The notes beneath the pieces were generated by a model. That model saw nothing but the letters and a program-made list of their open reading frames with translations, did no database searches and was not told the origin of the DNA. Made by a program: the position numbers and the translations under genes. Positions 15,991 to 25,561 of a stretch of 64,000 bases of DNA are shown here, in pieces. Numbering within the stretch: the first letter of the stretch is position 1; each line of letters starts with the position of its first letter. This DNA is from Mesorhizobium australicum WSM2073 (lineage in GTDB: Bacteria; Pseudomonadota; Alphaproteobacteria; Rhizobiales; Rhizobiaceae), in the NCBI RefSeq assembly GCF_000230995.2, contig NC_019973.1, positions 682,001 through 746,000 on the forward strand, written 5' to 3'.

Positions 15991-17195
15991 TGGGCGGCCG
16001 TCGCGCAGCCGCTGTCCTTCTCGCTCAGGAACGCCTCCTTGCCGGGGATGGTGGCGAGGTATTTGTAATAGTCCCAATCCTTGCTGCTCTCGCTGGGCGC
16101 CTTGACCTGATAGAGATACATATCGTGGACCATGTTGCCATCGGCCTGGACCTTGCCGCCGGTGATGACGGCGTCGTCCACCGGCAGCGAATGGAGTTGC
16201 TTGGCGACCGCTTCGGTCTCGTCCGTGCCGGCCTTGTCGATCGCCTTCAAATACTGCGTCACCGCCGAATAGGTCGCGGCCTGGATCATATTCGGCATGC
16301 GGTTGGTGCGCTTGAAGAAGCGCTGCCCGAATTCGCGGCTCTTGTCGTCGCGGTCCCAGTAATAGCCCTCGGTCAGCACCACGCCCTGCGCCGCCTGCAG
16401 GCCGAGCCCATGCACCTCGGCCAGCGTGAACAGGAGCGCCGCCAGTCGCTGGCCGCCCTGCACGATGCCGAATTCGGCCGCCTGCTTGATGGAATTGGAG
16501 GTGTCGAGGCCGGCATTGGCCAGACCGATGACCTTGGCGCCCGACGATTGCGCCTGCAGCAGGAAGGACGAATAGTCGGTCGCGCCCAGGGGATAACGCA
16601 CCTCGCCCAGCACCTTGCCGCCATGGCTCTCGACGAACTTGGCGGTCTGCTCCTTCAGCGAATAGCCGAACGCATAGTCGACGGTAACGAAGAACCAGCT
16701 GTCGCCGCCCTGCTGGACGAGGGAGCCGCCGGTTCCCACCGCCTGCGAGTGGGTGTCATAGGCCCAGTGGAAGCCGTAGGGCGAGCATTGCTTGCCGGTG
16801 AGGTCGGTGGTCGCCGCACCGGTAACGATGTCGATCTTCTTCTTTTCCTTGGAAATCCCCTGCACGGCGAGCGCGACCGAAGAGGTCGTCAGCTCCATGA
16901 TGGCGTCGACCTGCTCGGTGTCATACCACTGGCGGGCGATGTTGGAGGCGATGTCGGGCTTGTTCTGATGGTCGGCGCTGATGATCTCGACCGGCGCTCC
17001 CTGCACCTTGCCGCCGAAATCCTCGACCGCCATCTTGGCCGCCTCGACCGACCACTTGCCGCCGAAATCGGCGTAGACGCCGGATTGGTCGTTGAGGATG
17101 CCGATCTTGACCTTGCCATCGGAAATCTCGGCGGCCGAGGCGGGAATAGTGGTGGCCGCGAGAAGCGCGGCGGAAACGACATAGCGTAGCTTCAT
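15987..17195 (-). CDS. ABC substrate-binding protein, branched-chain amino-acid/amide type
   Basis: Periplasmic LivJ/LivK-type protein of 402 residues. The signal peptide spans ~1-22 (VVSAALLAATTIPASAA). The mature N-terminus KVKIGILNDQSGVYADFGG is typical of the Peripla_BP_6 family. ATG 17195 has an excellent GGAGGAAGT site; the longer frame starting near 17258 lacks one. First gene of the operon, followed by livG with four-base overlap and no stem-loop, unlike most binding-protein genes in this window. Substrate not determinable. Confidence 0.9.
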   Translation of the reverse strand: MKLRYVVSAALLAATTIPASAAEISDGKVKIGILNDQSGVYADFGGKWSVEAAKMAVEDFGGKVQGAPVEIISADHQNKPDIASNIARQWYDTEQVDAIMELTTSSVALAVQGISKEKKKIDIVTGAATTDLTGKQCSPYGFHWAYDTHSQAVGTGGSLVQQGGDSWFFVTVDYAFGYSLKEQTAKFVESHGGKVLGEVRYPLGATDYSSFLLQAQSSGAKVIGLANAGLDTSNSIKQAAEFGIVQGGQRLAALLFTLAEVHGLGLQAAQGVVLTEGYYWDRDDKSREFGQRFFKRTNRMPNMIQAATYSAVTQYLKAIDKAGTDETEAVAKQLHSLPVDDAVITGGKVQADGNMVHDMYLYQVKAPSESSKDWDYYKYLATIPGKEAFLSEKDSGCATAAQ

Positions 17196-17396
17196 GAGTT
17201 TACTTCCTCCCAATGTGGATGAATCCGCCCGCCCCCTACGATCGTCATCCGCAAGCACTATGCAACATTAGGAAAATGAGGCGGAAGGGCAAGGGGCGGC
17301 CCCGGATTTCGTGACGGCGAGACGGCCCATGGCGTGCGACACGACTATGTGAAGGTCGACCTGCCGCAGACCGAGCTTGTCTGGGCCCGCATGGCC

Positions 17397-19160
17397 TCAG
17401 CCCTCGGCGGCGACGAGATGGCCGTTGCCGACGTCGCTGAGCGCCAGTTTCAGCGGCGCCTCGCCGATGCGGCGGGTGGCGCTGGGGATTTCCTGGTCGA
17501 GGCGGGCGAAACGGCTTGGGCGACGCGCCGGATCCGGCACCGGCACGGCTTCGATCAGGCGCCTGGTGTAGGGATGGCGGGGGTTGGAAAAAACCTGGTC
17601 GCGTGTGCCCATCTCGACGATCTGGCCCAGATACATGACGGCGACACGGTCGGAGATATTCTCGACCACCGCCATGTCGTGCGAGATGAAGAGATAGGCG
17701 ACGCCGAATTCGCGCTGCAATTCCTTCAGGAGGTCGAGTACGCGCGCCTGCACCGAGACGTCGAGCGCCGAGACGCTTTCGTCGGCGATGATCAGCTTTG
17801 GCCTCAGCGCCAGCGCACGCGCGATGCAGACGCGCTGGCGCTGGCCGCCGGAGAATTCGTGCGGATAGAGCTCCATCTGGTCCGATGACAGGCCGACGCG
17901 GTCGAACAGCGCGGCGACGCGCTCGCGGCGCTCTTCCTTCGAGGCGATGCCGTGGATCAGCAGCGGCTCGGCGACGAGGTCGCCGACGCGCATGCGCGGG
18001 TCGAGCGAGGCGTAGGGGTCCTGGAAGATCATCTGCACGTCGCGGCGCACCGCCTTGCGCTCGTCGCGGCCGAGGCCGGACAAATTGCGGCCGCCGACGA
18101 CGATGTCGCCGCTATACGGCACCAGCCCGGCCAGCGCCTTGGCGGTGGTCGACTTGCCGCAGCCGGATTCACCGACCAGCGCCAGCGTTTCGTTGGGCGC
18201 GATCGAAAAGCTGACGCCCTCGACGGCGTGAACGCGGCGGGTGACCCGGCCGAAGACGCCGCCGCGCAAGTCGAAGCGGACGTGGAGATCGGTGACCTCG
18301 GCGACCTTCGCCGGCGTTGCGGCTTCGGCTTCCCTAGATTTCTGACGGCCGGCGCCGCTGCCGATGCGCGGCACTGCGGCCAGCAGCTCGCGCGTGTATT
18401 CGGCTTGCGGGCGGGCGAAAATGTCCGACGTCTTGCCTTCTTCGACCATGCGTCCATGCCGCATGATGATGACGCGATCGGCCATTTCGGCGACAACGCC
18501 CATGTCGTGGGTGATCAGGATGACGCTGGTGCCGTGCTTCTGCTGCAGGTCGCGCAGCAGCTCCAGCACCTCGCCCTGCACAGTGACATCGAGCGCGGTG
18601 GTCGGCTCGTCGGCGATCAGCACGTCCGGTTCCAGCGCCAGCGCCATGGCGATCATCACCCGCTGGCGCATGCCGCCGGAGAGCTCGTGCGGAAACTGTC
18701 TTAGCCGGCTTTCGGCCTCCGAAATGCGCACCGCCTTCAAGGCCTCGATGGCGCGCTGGCGGGCCTCCGCGGGCGACAGGCTGGTGTGCGCCTCGATGGA
18801 TTCGGTGAGCTGGCGACCGATCGACAGCACCGGGTTGAGCGAGGTCATCGGCTCCTGGAAAATCATGGCGATGCGGTCGCCGCGGATATGGCGCATCCGG
18901 CGTTCGTCGAGGGCGGTCAGCTCGGTGGCGCCAAGGTGGATCGTGCCGGCGGAGATGCGCGCGGCGGGCTGCGGCAGGAGCTGCATGATGGCCAGCGCGG
19001 TCATCGATTTGCCGGAGCCGGATTCGCCGGCGATGCAGAGCGTCTCGCCACGCTTGAGCGTCAGGGACAGGTTGGAGACGACCTCGCGGGAGCCCTCCTC
19101 GCCGCGCACGGAGACGCAGAGGTTGGCGATGGTGAGGATGGTTTCGGGAGTTGAGGTCAT
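17397..19160 (-). CDS. Dipeptide/oligopeptide-type ABC ATPase, DppD-DppF fusion
   Basis: Cytoplasmic protein of 587 residues carrying two complete ATPase domains. Domain 1 has Walker A GESGSGKS at 45-52 and signature LSGGMRQRV. Domain 2 has Walker A GESGCGKST near 328-336 and signature FSGGQRQRV, each followed by a nickel/peptide-type C-terminal stretch. Such fusions replace separate DppD and DppF. Last gene of the amiC operon, separated from the acetamidase gene by repeat B1 (19196-19352). It must serve the permeases at 21981-23803, as no other permeases of this class are in the window. Confidence 0.9.
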   Translation of the reverse strand: MTSTPETILTIANLCVSVRGEEGSREVVSNLSLTLKRGETLCIAGESGSGKSMTALAIMQLLPQPAARISAGTIHLGATELTALDERRMRHIRGDRIAMIFQEPMTSLNPVLSIGRQLTESIEAHTSLSPAEARQRAIEALKAVRISEAESRLRQFPHELSGGMRQRVMIAMALALEPDVLIADEPTTALDVTVQGEVLELLRDLQQKHGTSVILITHDMGVVAEMADRVIIMRHGRMVEEGKTSDIFARPQAEYTRELLAAVPRIGSGAGRQKSREAEAATPAKVAEVTDLHVRFDLRGGVFGRVTRRVHAVEGVSFSIAPNETLALVGESGCGKSTTAKALAGLVPYSGDIVVGGRNLSGLGRDERKAVRRDVQMIFQDPYASLDPRMRVGDLVAEPLLIHGIASKEERRERVAALFDRVGLSSDQMELYPHEFSGGQRQRVCIARALALRPKLIIADESVSALDVSVQARVLDLLKELQREFGVAYLFISHDMAVVENISDRVAVMYLGQIVEMGTRDQVFSNPRHPYTRRLIEAVPVPDPARRPSRFARLDQEIPSATRRIGEAPLKLALSDVGNGHLVAAEG

Positions 19161-19195
19161 TGGGGAGGCAGCCCGGAAAGGGATTTACTCCGGCA

Positions 19196-19352
19196 CACCC
19201 CCCTCTGCCCTGCCGGGCATCTCCCCCGCAAGGGGGGAGATTGGCAGTTCCCACGCCCCGCCTCTCTTCCAACGGTGACGATTGGCGAAAGCCCAAGCGC
19301 GATCCGATCTCCCCCCTTGCGGGGGAGATGGCCGGCAGGCCAGAGGGGGGTG
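19196..19352. repeat. Intergenic palindromic repeat, family B copy 1
   Basis: Bounded by perfect 12-bp inverted ends CACCCCCCTCTG and CAGAGGGGGGTG. Inside are two GGGGGAGAT-type hairpins (ATCTCCCCC...GGGGGGAGAT). Copy 2 at 47500-47657 has the same ends and nearly the same length (157 and 158 bp). It lies inside the amide operon between amdA and the ATPase gene and could form a very stable RNA structure. Confidence 0.85.
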
Positions 19353-19368
19353 CCTAGACGCTGACCTG

Positions 19369-20313
19369 TCATTCAAACACGCAGCGCGGGAAGTAGAACG
19401 ACACCACCCAGTTGGGCATGTCGACGATCTCGCTGATGCGGAGATCGCCGCAGACCGAGGCCAGCATGTAGGCTTCGACCGGGTCGATCTGGTAGCGGCC
19501 GGCGAGCAGGTCGACCATCTGCGCCACGGCCTCCTTCGCGCCCGCCATCAGGTCCGGCCCGATCCCCGTCGTCACCTCATAGCCCTTGGCGTCGAGATGG
19601 CGTGTCACCGGACCCGGCGTGGTGAAGCGCGGCGTTTTCAGCCGCGCATCTTTCACCAGGTCGAGTTTCAGCACGACGTTCATCGGGCTTTCGATCGCCG
19701 TGCCGCAGACCTCGCCGTCGCCTTGCGCGGCATGCGTGTCGCCGACCGAGAACAGCGCGCCCGCCACCTCCACCGGCAGGTAGAGCGTGGTGCCGGCGGC
19801 GAGGTCGCGGATGTCGAGATTGCCGCCGACGCGGCGCGGCGGCACCACCGAGTGATGGCCCATTTCGGCCGGCGCGTTGCCGATGGTGCCGGCGAATGGC
19901 TTTAGCGGCACGCGGGCGTTTTTGCCGAACAACGCCGGTTCGAGCGAGGCGGCATCGTATTTCCAGATGTTGAGCGCCGGCTCCTGGAAATCGTCGGCGA
20001 GCAGGCCGAAACCGGGAATGTTCGCCGTCCAGCCGAAGCCGGACGGTTTAAACATCTCGATCGTCACCTTCAGCGCGTCACCCGGCTCGGCGCCTTCGAC
20101 GAAGATCGGCCCGGTGACCGGATTGATCTGGCCAAAGTCGAGCTTGGCGATGTCGGCGACGGTGCTGCCGGGCTGCAACTGGCCGCCCGAGGAATCGAGG
20201 CACTGGAACTCGATGGTCGAGCCTGGCGCCACCCGCTCGGCCGGGACAAAGGAATTGTCCCAGCCGAAATGGTGATGGCGCCCGTGGATGGTGTAATCGC
20301 AGTTATTGCACAT
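19369..20313 (-). CDS. Acetamidase/formamidase family amidohydrolase
   Basis: FmdA/AmdA-family enzyme of 314 residues that hydrolyses short aliphatic amides to ammonia plus the acid. Family blocks visible are the N-terminal His-rich HGRHHHFGWD, GPIFVEGAEPGD with metal-site-like acidic residues, GFGWTANIPGFG, and SVGDTHAAQGDGEVCG near residue 190. No signal peptide, so cytosolic. The ATG overlaps the 3' end of the binding-protein gene by 11 bases. Position downstream of amiC-amiR strongly supports an amide-degrading role, with nitrogen acquisition as the likely purpose. Confidence 0.88.
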   Translation of the reverse strand: MCNNCDYTIHGRHHHFGWDNSFVPAERVAPGSTIEFQCLDSSGGQLQPGSTVADIAKLDFGQINPVTGPIFVEGAEPGDALKVTIEMFKPSGFGWTANIPGFGLLADDFQEPALNIWKYDAASLEPALFGKNARVPLKPFAGTIGNAPAEMGHHSVVPPRRVGGNLDIRDLAAGTTLYLPVEVAGALFSVGDTHAAQGDGEVCGTAIESPMNVVLKLDLVKDARLKTPRFTTPGPVTRHLDAKGYEVTTGIGPDLMAGAKEAVAQMVDLLAGRYQIDPVEAYMLASVCGDLRISEIVDMPNWVVSFYFPRCVFE

Positions 20314-21946
20314 CTTTTACGTACACATTGTCATAGTTGATCGGGATATGGACCGGGTCGACATAGAGGTTGTCGGCGCCGCCCATGCGCGCCGATTTCA
20401 TGGTGAAGCGCTGTTCGTTGAAGACTGGCGCCCAGGGGGCGTCCTCCATCACCTTGTCGTAGATGGCGCTCCACATCTTGTCGCGCTCGGCGGCCTTGGC
20501 CGGGTCGACCACCGAATCGGCCTCGGCCGCCTTGGCGTCGAGATCCTTGTTGCAATACCACGACCAGTTCCAGCCGCCCGGTACCGCACCGGCGCAGCCG
20601 AGGATCGGGCCGTAGAAGTTGGACGGATCCGGGAAGTCGGCGATCCAGGCCATGCCGCCCGACCAGATCATCGGCGCGCCGGCCTTGTCGCCGCCGGCGG
20701 CGATGACGTTGGCCTGGGCCAGCGACTGGATGCTGGCCTTGATGCCGATCGCCGCCAGGTCCTGCTGGATCGCCTGGGCGATGCGCGGGTTAGGGTCGGT
20801 GTTCATGGCGAACAATTGCGTGTCGAAACCATCGGGATGACCGGCCTCGGCCAGCAGCGCCTTGGCCTTGGCAACGTCATAGGGGTAGCCCTTGTACGCC
20901 TTGTCGTAGCCGGGCATCGACGGCGGCAGCGGCTGGTTGGCCGGCACGGCGCGGCCGTTGATGATCTGGATGATGCGCGCCTTGTTGAGCGCCATGTTGA
21001 CAGCCTGTCGCACCTTCACATTGTCGAACGGCGCCATGGTTGTGTTCATGGTGACATAGCCGGTGTGCAGCTGGCCTCCTTCGACGACACGCGCCTTCTG
21101 CTCGGGATCGGCCATCACCTCCTGGAATTTGGCCGGCGGAATGCCGTCGCCAGGCACGTCGATCTCGCCCTTCTGCAGGCGCAGAAGCGCCACGATCGGC
21201 TCCTGGCCGATCTCGAAGGTGATCTTGTCGAGATGCGGCAGGCCCTTGTGCCAATAGTCCGCGTTGCGTTCGAAGACGATGCGCTGGCCAAGGGTCCATT
21301 CCGCCAGCTTGAAGGCGCCGGTCCCGACCGGATGCTTGCCGAAATCGGCGCCGTATTTCTCGACCTCTTCCTTCGGTACGACATGGGAAAAGTTGATGGC
21401 CATGACATGCAGGAAGGTGGCGTCCGGGCGGGTCAGCTCGAACTTGACCGTGTAGGGGTCGACGACGGTGACGCCGGAAAGCGTCTCGGCCTTGCCGGCG
21501 GCGACATCGTCATAGCCCTTGATCGAGCCGAAGAAGCCGGCGCCGGGGCTCTGCGTCTTCGGATTGGTGACGCGGTCGAGCGAATATTTCACGTCTTCGG
21601 CGGTCATCTCGCGGCCATTGTGGAACTTCACGCCATGGCGCAGCTTGAAGGTGAAGGTCTTGCCGTCGGGCGAAATCTCGTAGCTTTCGGCGAGGTCGGG
21701 CTTGAGGTTGGTGGTGCCGGGCTCGTAGTCCATCAAGCCGTCGAACAGGCTCTTGATCATCGACCAGTTCTGCCAGTCATAGCCGATGGCCGGGTCGAGG
21801 GTCGCGACGTCGTCCTTGTAGGTGATGGTGATGGCGCCGCCCTGTTTGGCGTTCGGGTCGACGGTGTCCTCGGCGCGGGCGCTTGTCATGCCGAGCATCA
21901 GCGCCAGCGCCGATGCCGCGACGGTCGATGCGAGAAATTTCTTCAT
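20303..21946 (-). CDS. ABC substrate-binding protein, peptide/nickel/amide type (SBP_bac_5)
   Basis: Periplasmic protein of 547 residues. The signal peptide is at 1-25 (FLASTVAASALALMLGMTSARA). The family block LKPDLAESYEISPDGKTFTFKLR and then VKFHNGREMTAEDVKYSLDR lie around residues 80-120, typical of DppA/OppA proteins. Co-transcribed with permeases and acetamidase. The likely cargo is an amide or amide-releasing compound rather than a dipeptide, inferred from the operon only. Confidence 0.9.
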   Translation of the reverse strand: MKKFLASTVAASALALMLGMTSARAEDTVDPNAKQGGAITITYKDDVATLDPAIGYDWQNWSMIKSLFDGLMDYEPGTTNLKPDLAESYEISPDGKTFTFKLRHGVKFHNGREMTAEDVKYSLDRVTNPKTQSPGAGFFGSIKGYDDVAAGKAETLSGVTVVDPYTVKFELTRPDATFLHVMAINFSHVVPKEEVEKYGADFGKHPVGTGAFKLAEWTLGQRIVFERNADYWHKGLPHLDKITFEIGQEPIVALLRLQKGEIDVPGDGIPPAKFQEVMADPEQKARVVEGGQLHTGYVTMNTTMAPFDNVKVRQAVNMALNKARIIQIINGRAVPANQPLPPSMPGYDKAYKGYPYDVAKAKALLAEAGHPDGFDTQLFAMNTDPNPRIAQAIQQDLAAIGIKASIQSLAQANVIAAGGDKAGAPMIWSGGMAWIADFPDPSNFYGPILGCAGAVPGGWNWSWYCNKDLDAKAAEADSVVDPAKAAERDKMWSAIYDKVMEDAPWAPVFNEQRFTMKSARMGGADNLYVDPVHIPINYDNVYVKDVQ

Positions 21947-21980
21947 TGTCCTGTTCCCTTTCTCTGTTTGTTTTCTGGTT

Positions 21981-22901
21981 TCATCTGAGCTTGATGCGGG
22001 GATCTATGAAGGGCGCGATGATGTCGGCCAGGAGATTGCCGAGCACGATGGCGAAGGCCGAGACCAGCGTGACGCCCATGATGATCGGGATGTCGACGCG
22101 CTGGATGGCTTGCCAGGCGAGCTGGCCGATGCCGGGCCAGCCGAACACGCTTTCGACCACGACGATGCCGCCCATGAAGATGCCGATGTCGATGCCGATC
22201 ATGGCGACGACCGGCAGGATGGCGTTGGGCAGCGCATGGCGGAAAATGATGGCGCCCCGAGCCAGGCCCTTGGCACGCGCGGTGCGGACATAATCCTGGC
22301 GCAGCACGTCGATCATCGACGAGCGCATCATGCGCGCGTACCAGCCGGCGCCGAGGATGCCCATGGTGAGCGACGGCAGCACGAGATGGCGCCATGTGCC
22401 ATAGCCGCCGATCGGGAACCAGCTCAGCCTGACCGCGAAGACATAGAGCAGCAGCAGGCCGACGACGAATTGCGGCGCCGAGACGCCGATGAAGGAGGCG
22501 ACCATCAGGGTCTGGTCGGTGGCGGTGCCGCGCTTGACGGCGGCGATCAGGCCCATCGAGAGGCCGATCAGCAGCTCGCACAGGATGGCGCCGACCATCA
22601 GCAGCAGGCTCGCCGGCAGCCGCGAGACGATGAGTTCGGTCACCTCCGAGCGCTGGATGTAGGAGCGGCCGAGATCGCCGCTGACGAGCTTCGTCAGATA
22701 ATGCCAGTACTGGACGACGAAGGGCTGGTCGAGGCCGAGCTGCTGGCGGATGTTCTCGACCGTCTGCGGCGTGGCGCTGCGGCCGGCGATCTGGCGCACC
22801 GGGTCGGCGGGCAGGAGATAGAGCAGCGCGAAGGTGATCAGCGAGACGCCGAGCAGGATGAGCAGCGACTGGATCAGCCGGCGGCCGAGATAGGCGATCA
22901 T
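21981..22901 (-). CDS. Dipeptide-type ABC permease DppB-like
   Basis: Inner-membrane permease of 306 residues. The N-terminus MIAYLGRRLIQSLLILLGVS and the DPVRQIAG and LGLDQPFVVQYWHY segments are characteristic of DppB. The EAA loop (RTARAKGLARGAIIFRHALPNA) is near 195-215. The start overlaps the dppC-like stop by four bases (ATGA). About six membrane segments. Confidence 0.92.
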   Translation of the reverse strand: MIAYLGRRLIQSLLILLGVSLITFALLYLLPADPVRQIAGRSATPQTVENIRQQLGLDQPFVVQYWHYLTKLVSGDLGRSYIQRSEVTELIVSRLPASLLLMVGAILCELLIGLSMGLIAAVKRGTATDQTLMVASFIGVSAPQFVVGLLLLYVFAVRLSWFPIGGYGTWRHLVLPSLTMGILGAGWYARMMRSSMIDVLRQDYVRTARAKGLARGAIIFRHALPNAILPVVAMIGIDIGIFMGGIVVVESVFGWPGIGQLAWQAIQRVDIPIIMGVTLVSAFAIVLGNLLADIIAPFIDPRIKLR

Positions 22902-23803
22902 GCCCGGCCCCTTTGCGTCGGATCGAGAATGTCGCGCAGCGCGTCGCCGATCAGGTTGAAGGCCAGCGCCAGGGCCAGGATCGCGGCGCCGGGGAAGAAC
23001 ACCAGCCAGGGTGCCGCCTGGAAATAGGTCTGGTTCTCGAAGATGATATTGCCCCATGACGCCGTCGGCGGCTGCACGCCGATGCCGAGGAAGGAGAGCG
23101 TGGCCTCGAGCAGCACCGTGGTCGAGATGCCGAGCGTGCCCCAGACGATGATGGTCGGCAGGAGATGCGGCAGGATGTGGCGAAACAGGATGCGCGGCGC
23201 GCCGGCCCCGATGGTGCGTTCGGCATCGATGAACTCGCGTTCGGCGAGTGACGAGGTCTCGGTGTAGACGACGCGGGCGGTCTGCACCCAGTTGACCAGC
23301 GCGATGACCATGGCGACGATCCACAGGCTCGGCTGGAACACCGCCGCCAGGCAGATGGCGAGCAGCAGCGCCGGAAACGCCATCATCAAATCGGTGAAGC
23401 GCATCAGCGCGCCGCCGATCCAGCCGCGGAAATAGCCGGCGGTGACGCCGACCAGCGTGCCGATCAAAAGCGCGACGCCGTTGGCGACGATGCCGATGAT
23501 CAGCGAGGTGCGCGCGCCGTAGAGGATGCGGGTCAACAGGTCACGCCCGAGCAGGTCGGTGCCCAGCCAGAATTTCGCGCTCGGCGGCAGAGGCGAGCCC
23601 TCGATGGTGAGACCGTCGAACATCTGTTCGTTGGGATCGTAGCCGGTCAGCCATGGCGCCAGGATCGCACCGGCGACGACAATGGCGACAGTGACCAGGC
23701 CGAGCAGCGCCAGGCGGCGCTTGACCAGCCGGCGCCAGACACCGGCGCGCGGCTTGGCCGGCATGCGCCCTGCCATGAGATCAGGCGCGATGGGGCTGGT
23801 CAT
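22898..23803 (-). CDS. Dipeptide-type ABC permease DppC-like
   Basis: Inner-membrane permease of 301 residues. Typical blocks are RRLALLGLVTVAIV (first membrane segment), FWLGTDLLGRDLLTRILYGAR and the cytoplasmic loop RTIGAGAPRILFRHILPHL. I choose ATG 23803 because GAGAG sits five bases upstream; ATG 23815 would have its GGAG directly abutting the start. It overlaps the 3' end of the amiR-like gene by 23 bases, showing tight coupling of regulator and transporter. Confidence 0.9.
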   Translation of the reverse strand: MTSPIAPDLMAGRMPAKPRAGVWRRLVKRRLALLGLVTVAIVVAGAILAPWLTGYDPNEQMFDGLTIEGSPLPPSAKFWLGTDLLGRDLLTRILYGARTSLIIGIVANGVALLIGTLVGVTAGYFRGWIGGALMRFTDLMMAFPALLLAICLAAVFQPSLWIVAMVIALVNWVQTARVVYTETSSLAEREFIDAERTIGAGAPRILFRHILPHLLPTIIVWGTLGISTTVLLEATLSFLGIGVQPPTASWGNIIFENQTYFQAAPWLVFFPGAAILALALAFNLIGDALRDILDPTQRGRA

Positions 23804-24428
23804 CGCCGCTCTCATCTCCGATGTGGGCTTCCCCGGTCCTGGCTTCCCCGGTCTTGGCTTCCTCCATCATCGCCACGATCCGGCGCGCGGCGTCCTCGAC
23901 GCTGATCTGCCAGCTCATCGCCAGCGAGCGCAGCTGCGCATAGGCGCGGTCGTCGTCGCCGCCCTTCGACAAAGCCGAGACAGCCCGCACGATGGTCTGG
24001 CGTTCGGCGACCCGCTGGCGCAGCGCGGCAATTTCGCCGGCTAAATGTTTTCTCGCCTCGAAACTCTGGCGCGCGATCAGCAGCGCGCTGTAGACCCCGG
24101 CATTGCCGACCGGCTTCAGGAGCTGGGCGTCGGCCTTGTGCGACAGCGCCCATTCGATGCGGCCCGGCGCCTCCGAACCGATCAGCGCCACCAGCGGCAT
24201 CGGCGCCTCGCCCGGCTTCCAGGGGAATTGCTCGTCGAAGCCGAGATCGGCGTCGAAGAAGACGAAGTCGGCGGCCAGCGCCTCCGGTGCCAGTTCCGGC
24301 CAGCAACCCACGGTGACAAGGCCGATGGCCGACAACTGCCTGGTGATCGCTTGCACCGTCGGGTGCGGGCGATGCAGGACAAAGGCCCTGGCGCCGCCGA
24401 GATTGGGGATGCGCGGGGTTCTACTCAC
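23781..24428 (-). CDS. amiR: AmiR/NasT-type ANTAR-domain antiterminator
   Basis: RNA-binding antitermination regulator of 215 residues. Residues ~10-125 form a receiver-like domain without obvious phosphorylation logic, as in AmiR. A helical coiled segment at ~130-160 (LAGEIAALRQRVAERQ) leads into the ANTAR domain (TIVRAVSALS, then RAYAQLRSLAMSWQISVEDAARRIV, ~155-195). ANTAR proteins bind paired RNA hairpins and prevent termination. It starts at a GTG overlapping the amiC stop (GTGA), the arrangement expected for an AmiC-AmiR complex in which AmiC holds AmiR inactive until amide binds. Confidence 0.85.
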   Translation of the reverse strand: MSRTPRIPNLGGARAFVLHRPHPTVQAITRQLSAIGLVTVGCWPELAPEALAADFVFFDADLGFDEQFPWKPGEAPMPLVALIGSEAPGRIEWALSHKADAQLLKPVGNAGVYSALLIARQSFEARKHLAGEIAALRQRVAERQTIVRAVSALSKGGDDDRAYAQLRSLAMSWQISVEDAARRIVAMMEEAKTGEARTGEAHIGDESGDDQPHRA

Positions 24429-25519
24429 GACACCACCCGCAAGCGCGGCCGGCCGAATGTCTTTGCGGGGTCGTAGCGCGACAGATACGGGTCCGGCGCG
24501 ACCTCGTGCTGCCGGCTGACGACTTCGAAGTAGCCGTCCGCGATCCGGCCTATGATGACAGGCAGCGTGGCGTGCTGGGAATGGGCGTCGATGGCGATCG
24601 GGCCGAGCCGCGTGGAGAAGCGCCGCTCGGCGAAGGCCTTGGAAAATTCCGCCGGGCCGGCGTCGGGATCGCGCGACAGCACGTCGGCCATTACCTGCAC
24701 CGAGGCATAGGCGGAGGCTTCGAAGGACGACGCGAAGGCGGCCGGCCGCGGCGCGAAATACGGTCCGACCGACAGATGACCCTTGCCCGTTTCGCCGATC
24801 GCCGGCAGTTCGCCTTCGGTCAGGTTGCAGGAAATCACTGGGCAAGATTCAGGACTGAAAGCCGCATCCTCGCCCGCCAGATCGCGATAGGCCGCCAGGA
24901 AGGCATAGGACGAGGTGCCGATCAGGTTGTTGAGGATGAAGTTCGGTCGCGTCGCGCGTATCTCGGCGATCAGCCGCGACACGTCGGTCTCGCCGATGCG
25001 CAGATAACGCTCGCCCAGCACCTTGCCGCCGGCGTCGGCGATCAGGTCGCGCGCAACGCGGTTCATCTCCCAGCCCCAGATGTAGTTCGACCCGAGCAGG
25101 AAACCGTTGGCGCCGAAGCGCGGCACGACATGGGCCATAAGCGGCACCAGATGCTGGTTGGGGCAAGCGTGCATGTAGACGACATGCTCGTTGGCCTCGA
25201 AGCCCTCATAGGGGCAGGCATACCAGAGCATGCCGCCCGCCTTCTCCAGCACAGGGATTGTCTCCTTGCGGCTCCAGGAAGTGACGCAGCCGACGACATG
25301 GCGTGCACTGCTGGTCCTGAAGATGTCTTCGCACAGCGTCGCGTAACGGTCGGCATTGCTTTGCGGGTCGCGCTCGACCGGCACCAGTTCGATGCCTGAG
25401 CTCCTGTCGGCGTTGATGTCGGCGATGGCGCGCATGGCGCCCATCCGGCACGCGTCGGAGACGAGCTGATAGCTTCCCGAGCGGGAATAGAGGATGCCGA
25501 TCTCGATGCGCCGTTTCAA
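24425..25519 (-). CDS. amiC: AmiC-like amide sensor (periplasmic-binding-protein fold, cytosolic)
   Basis: Protein of 364 residues with the Peripla_BP_6 fold (RRIEIGILYSRSGSY, ACRMGAMRAIADINA, GSNYIWGWEMNRV). There is no signal peptide, which separates a cytosolic sensor from a transport protein and fits AmiC, the ligand-responsive partner of AmiR. TTG 25519 is preferred because GGGGA lies 5 bases upstream; a TTG at 25561 would add 14 residues. First gene of the operon; promoter at 25619-25646. Confidence 0.85.
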   Translation of the reverse strand: MKRRIEIGILYSRSGSYQLVSDACRMGAMRAIADINADRSSGIELVPVERDPQSNADRYATLCEDIFRTSSARHVVGCVTSWSRKETIPVLEKAGGMLWYACPYEGFEANEHVVYMHACPNQHLVPLMAHVVPRFGANGFLLGSNYIWGWEMNRVARDLIADAGGKVLGERYLRIGETDVSRLIAEIRATRPNFILNNLIGTSSYAFLAAYRDLAGEDAAFSPESCPVISCNLTEGELPAIGETGKGHLSVGPYFAPRPAAFASSFEASAYASVQVMADVLSRDPDAGPAEFSKAFAERRFSTRLGPIAIDAHSQHATLPVIIGRIADGYFEVVSRQHEVAPDPYLSRYDPAKTFGRPRLRVVS

Positions 25520-25561
25520 ACCGATCCCCAAAATGACAATGCCCCGCAGCCAGCGCCGCAA

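Noticed and set aside
20306..21988. A 560-codon open frame opposite the SBP_bac_5 gene
   Set aside because: It is antisense to a clear binding protein with signal peptide and family motifs. High GC alone explains such long shadow frames.
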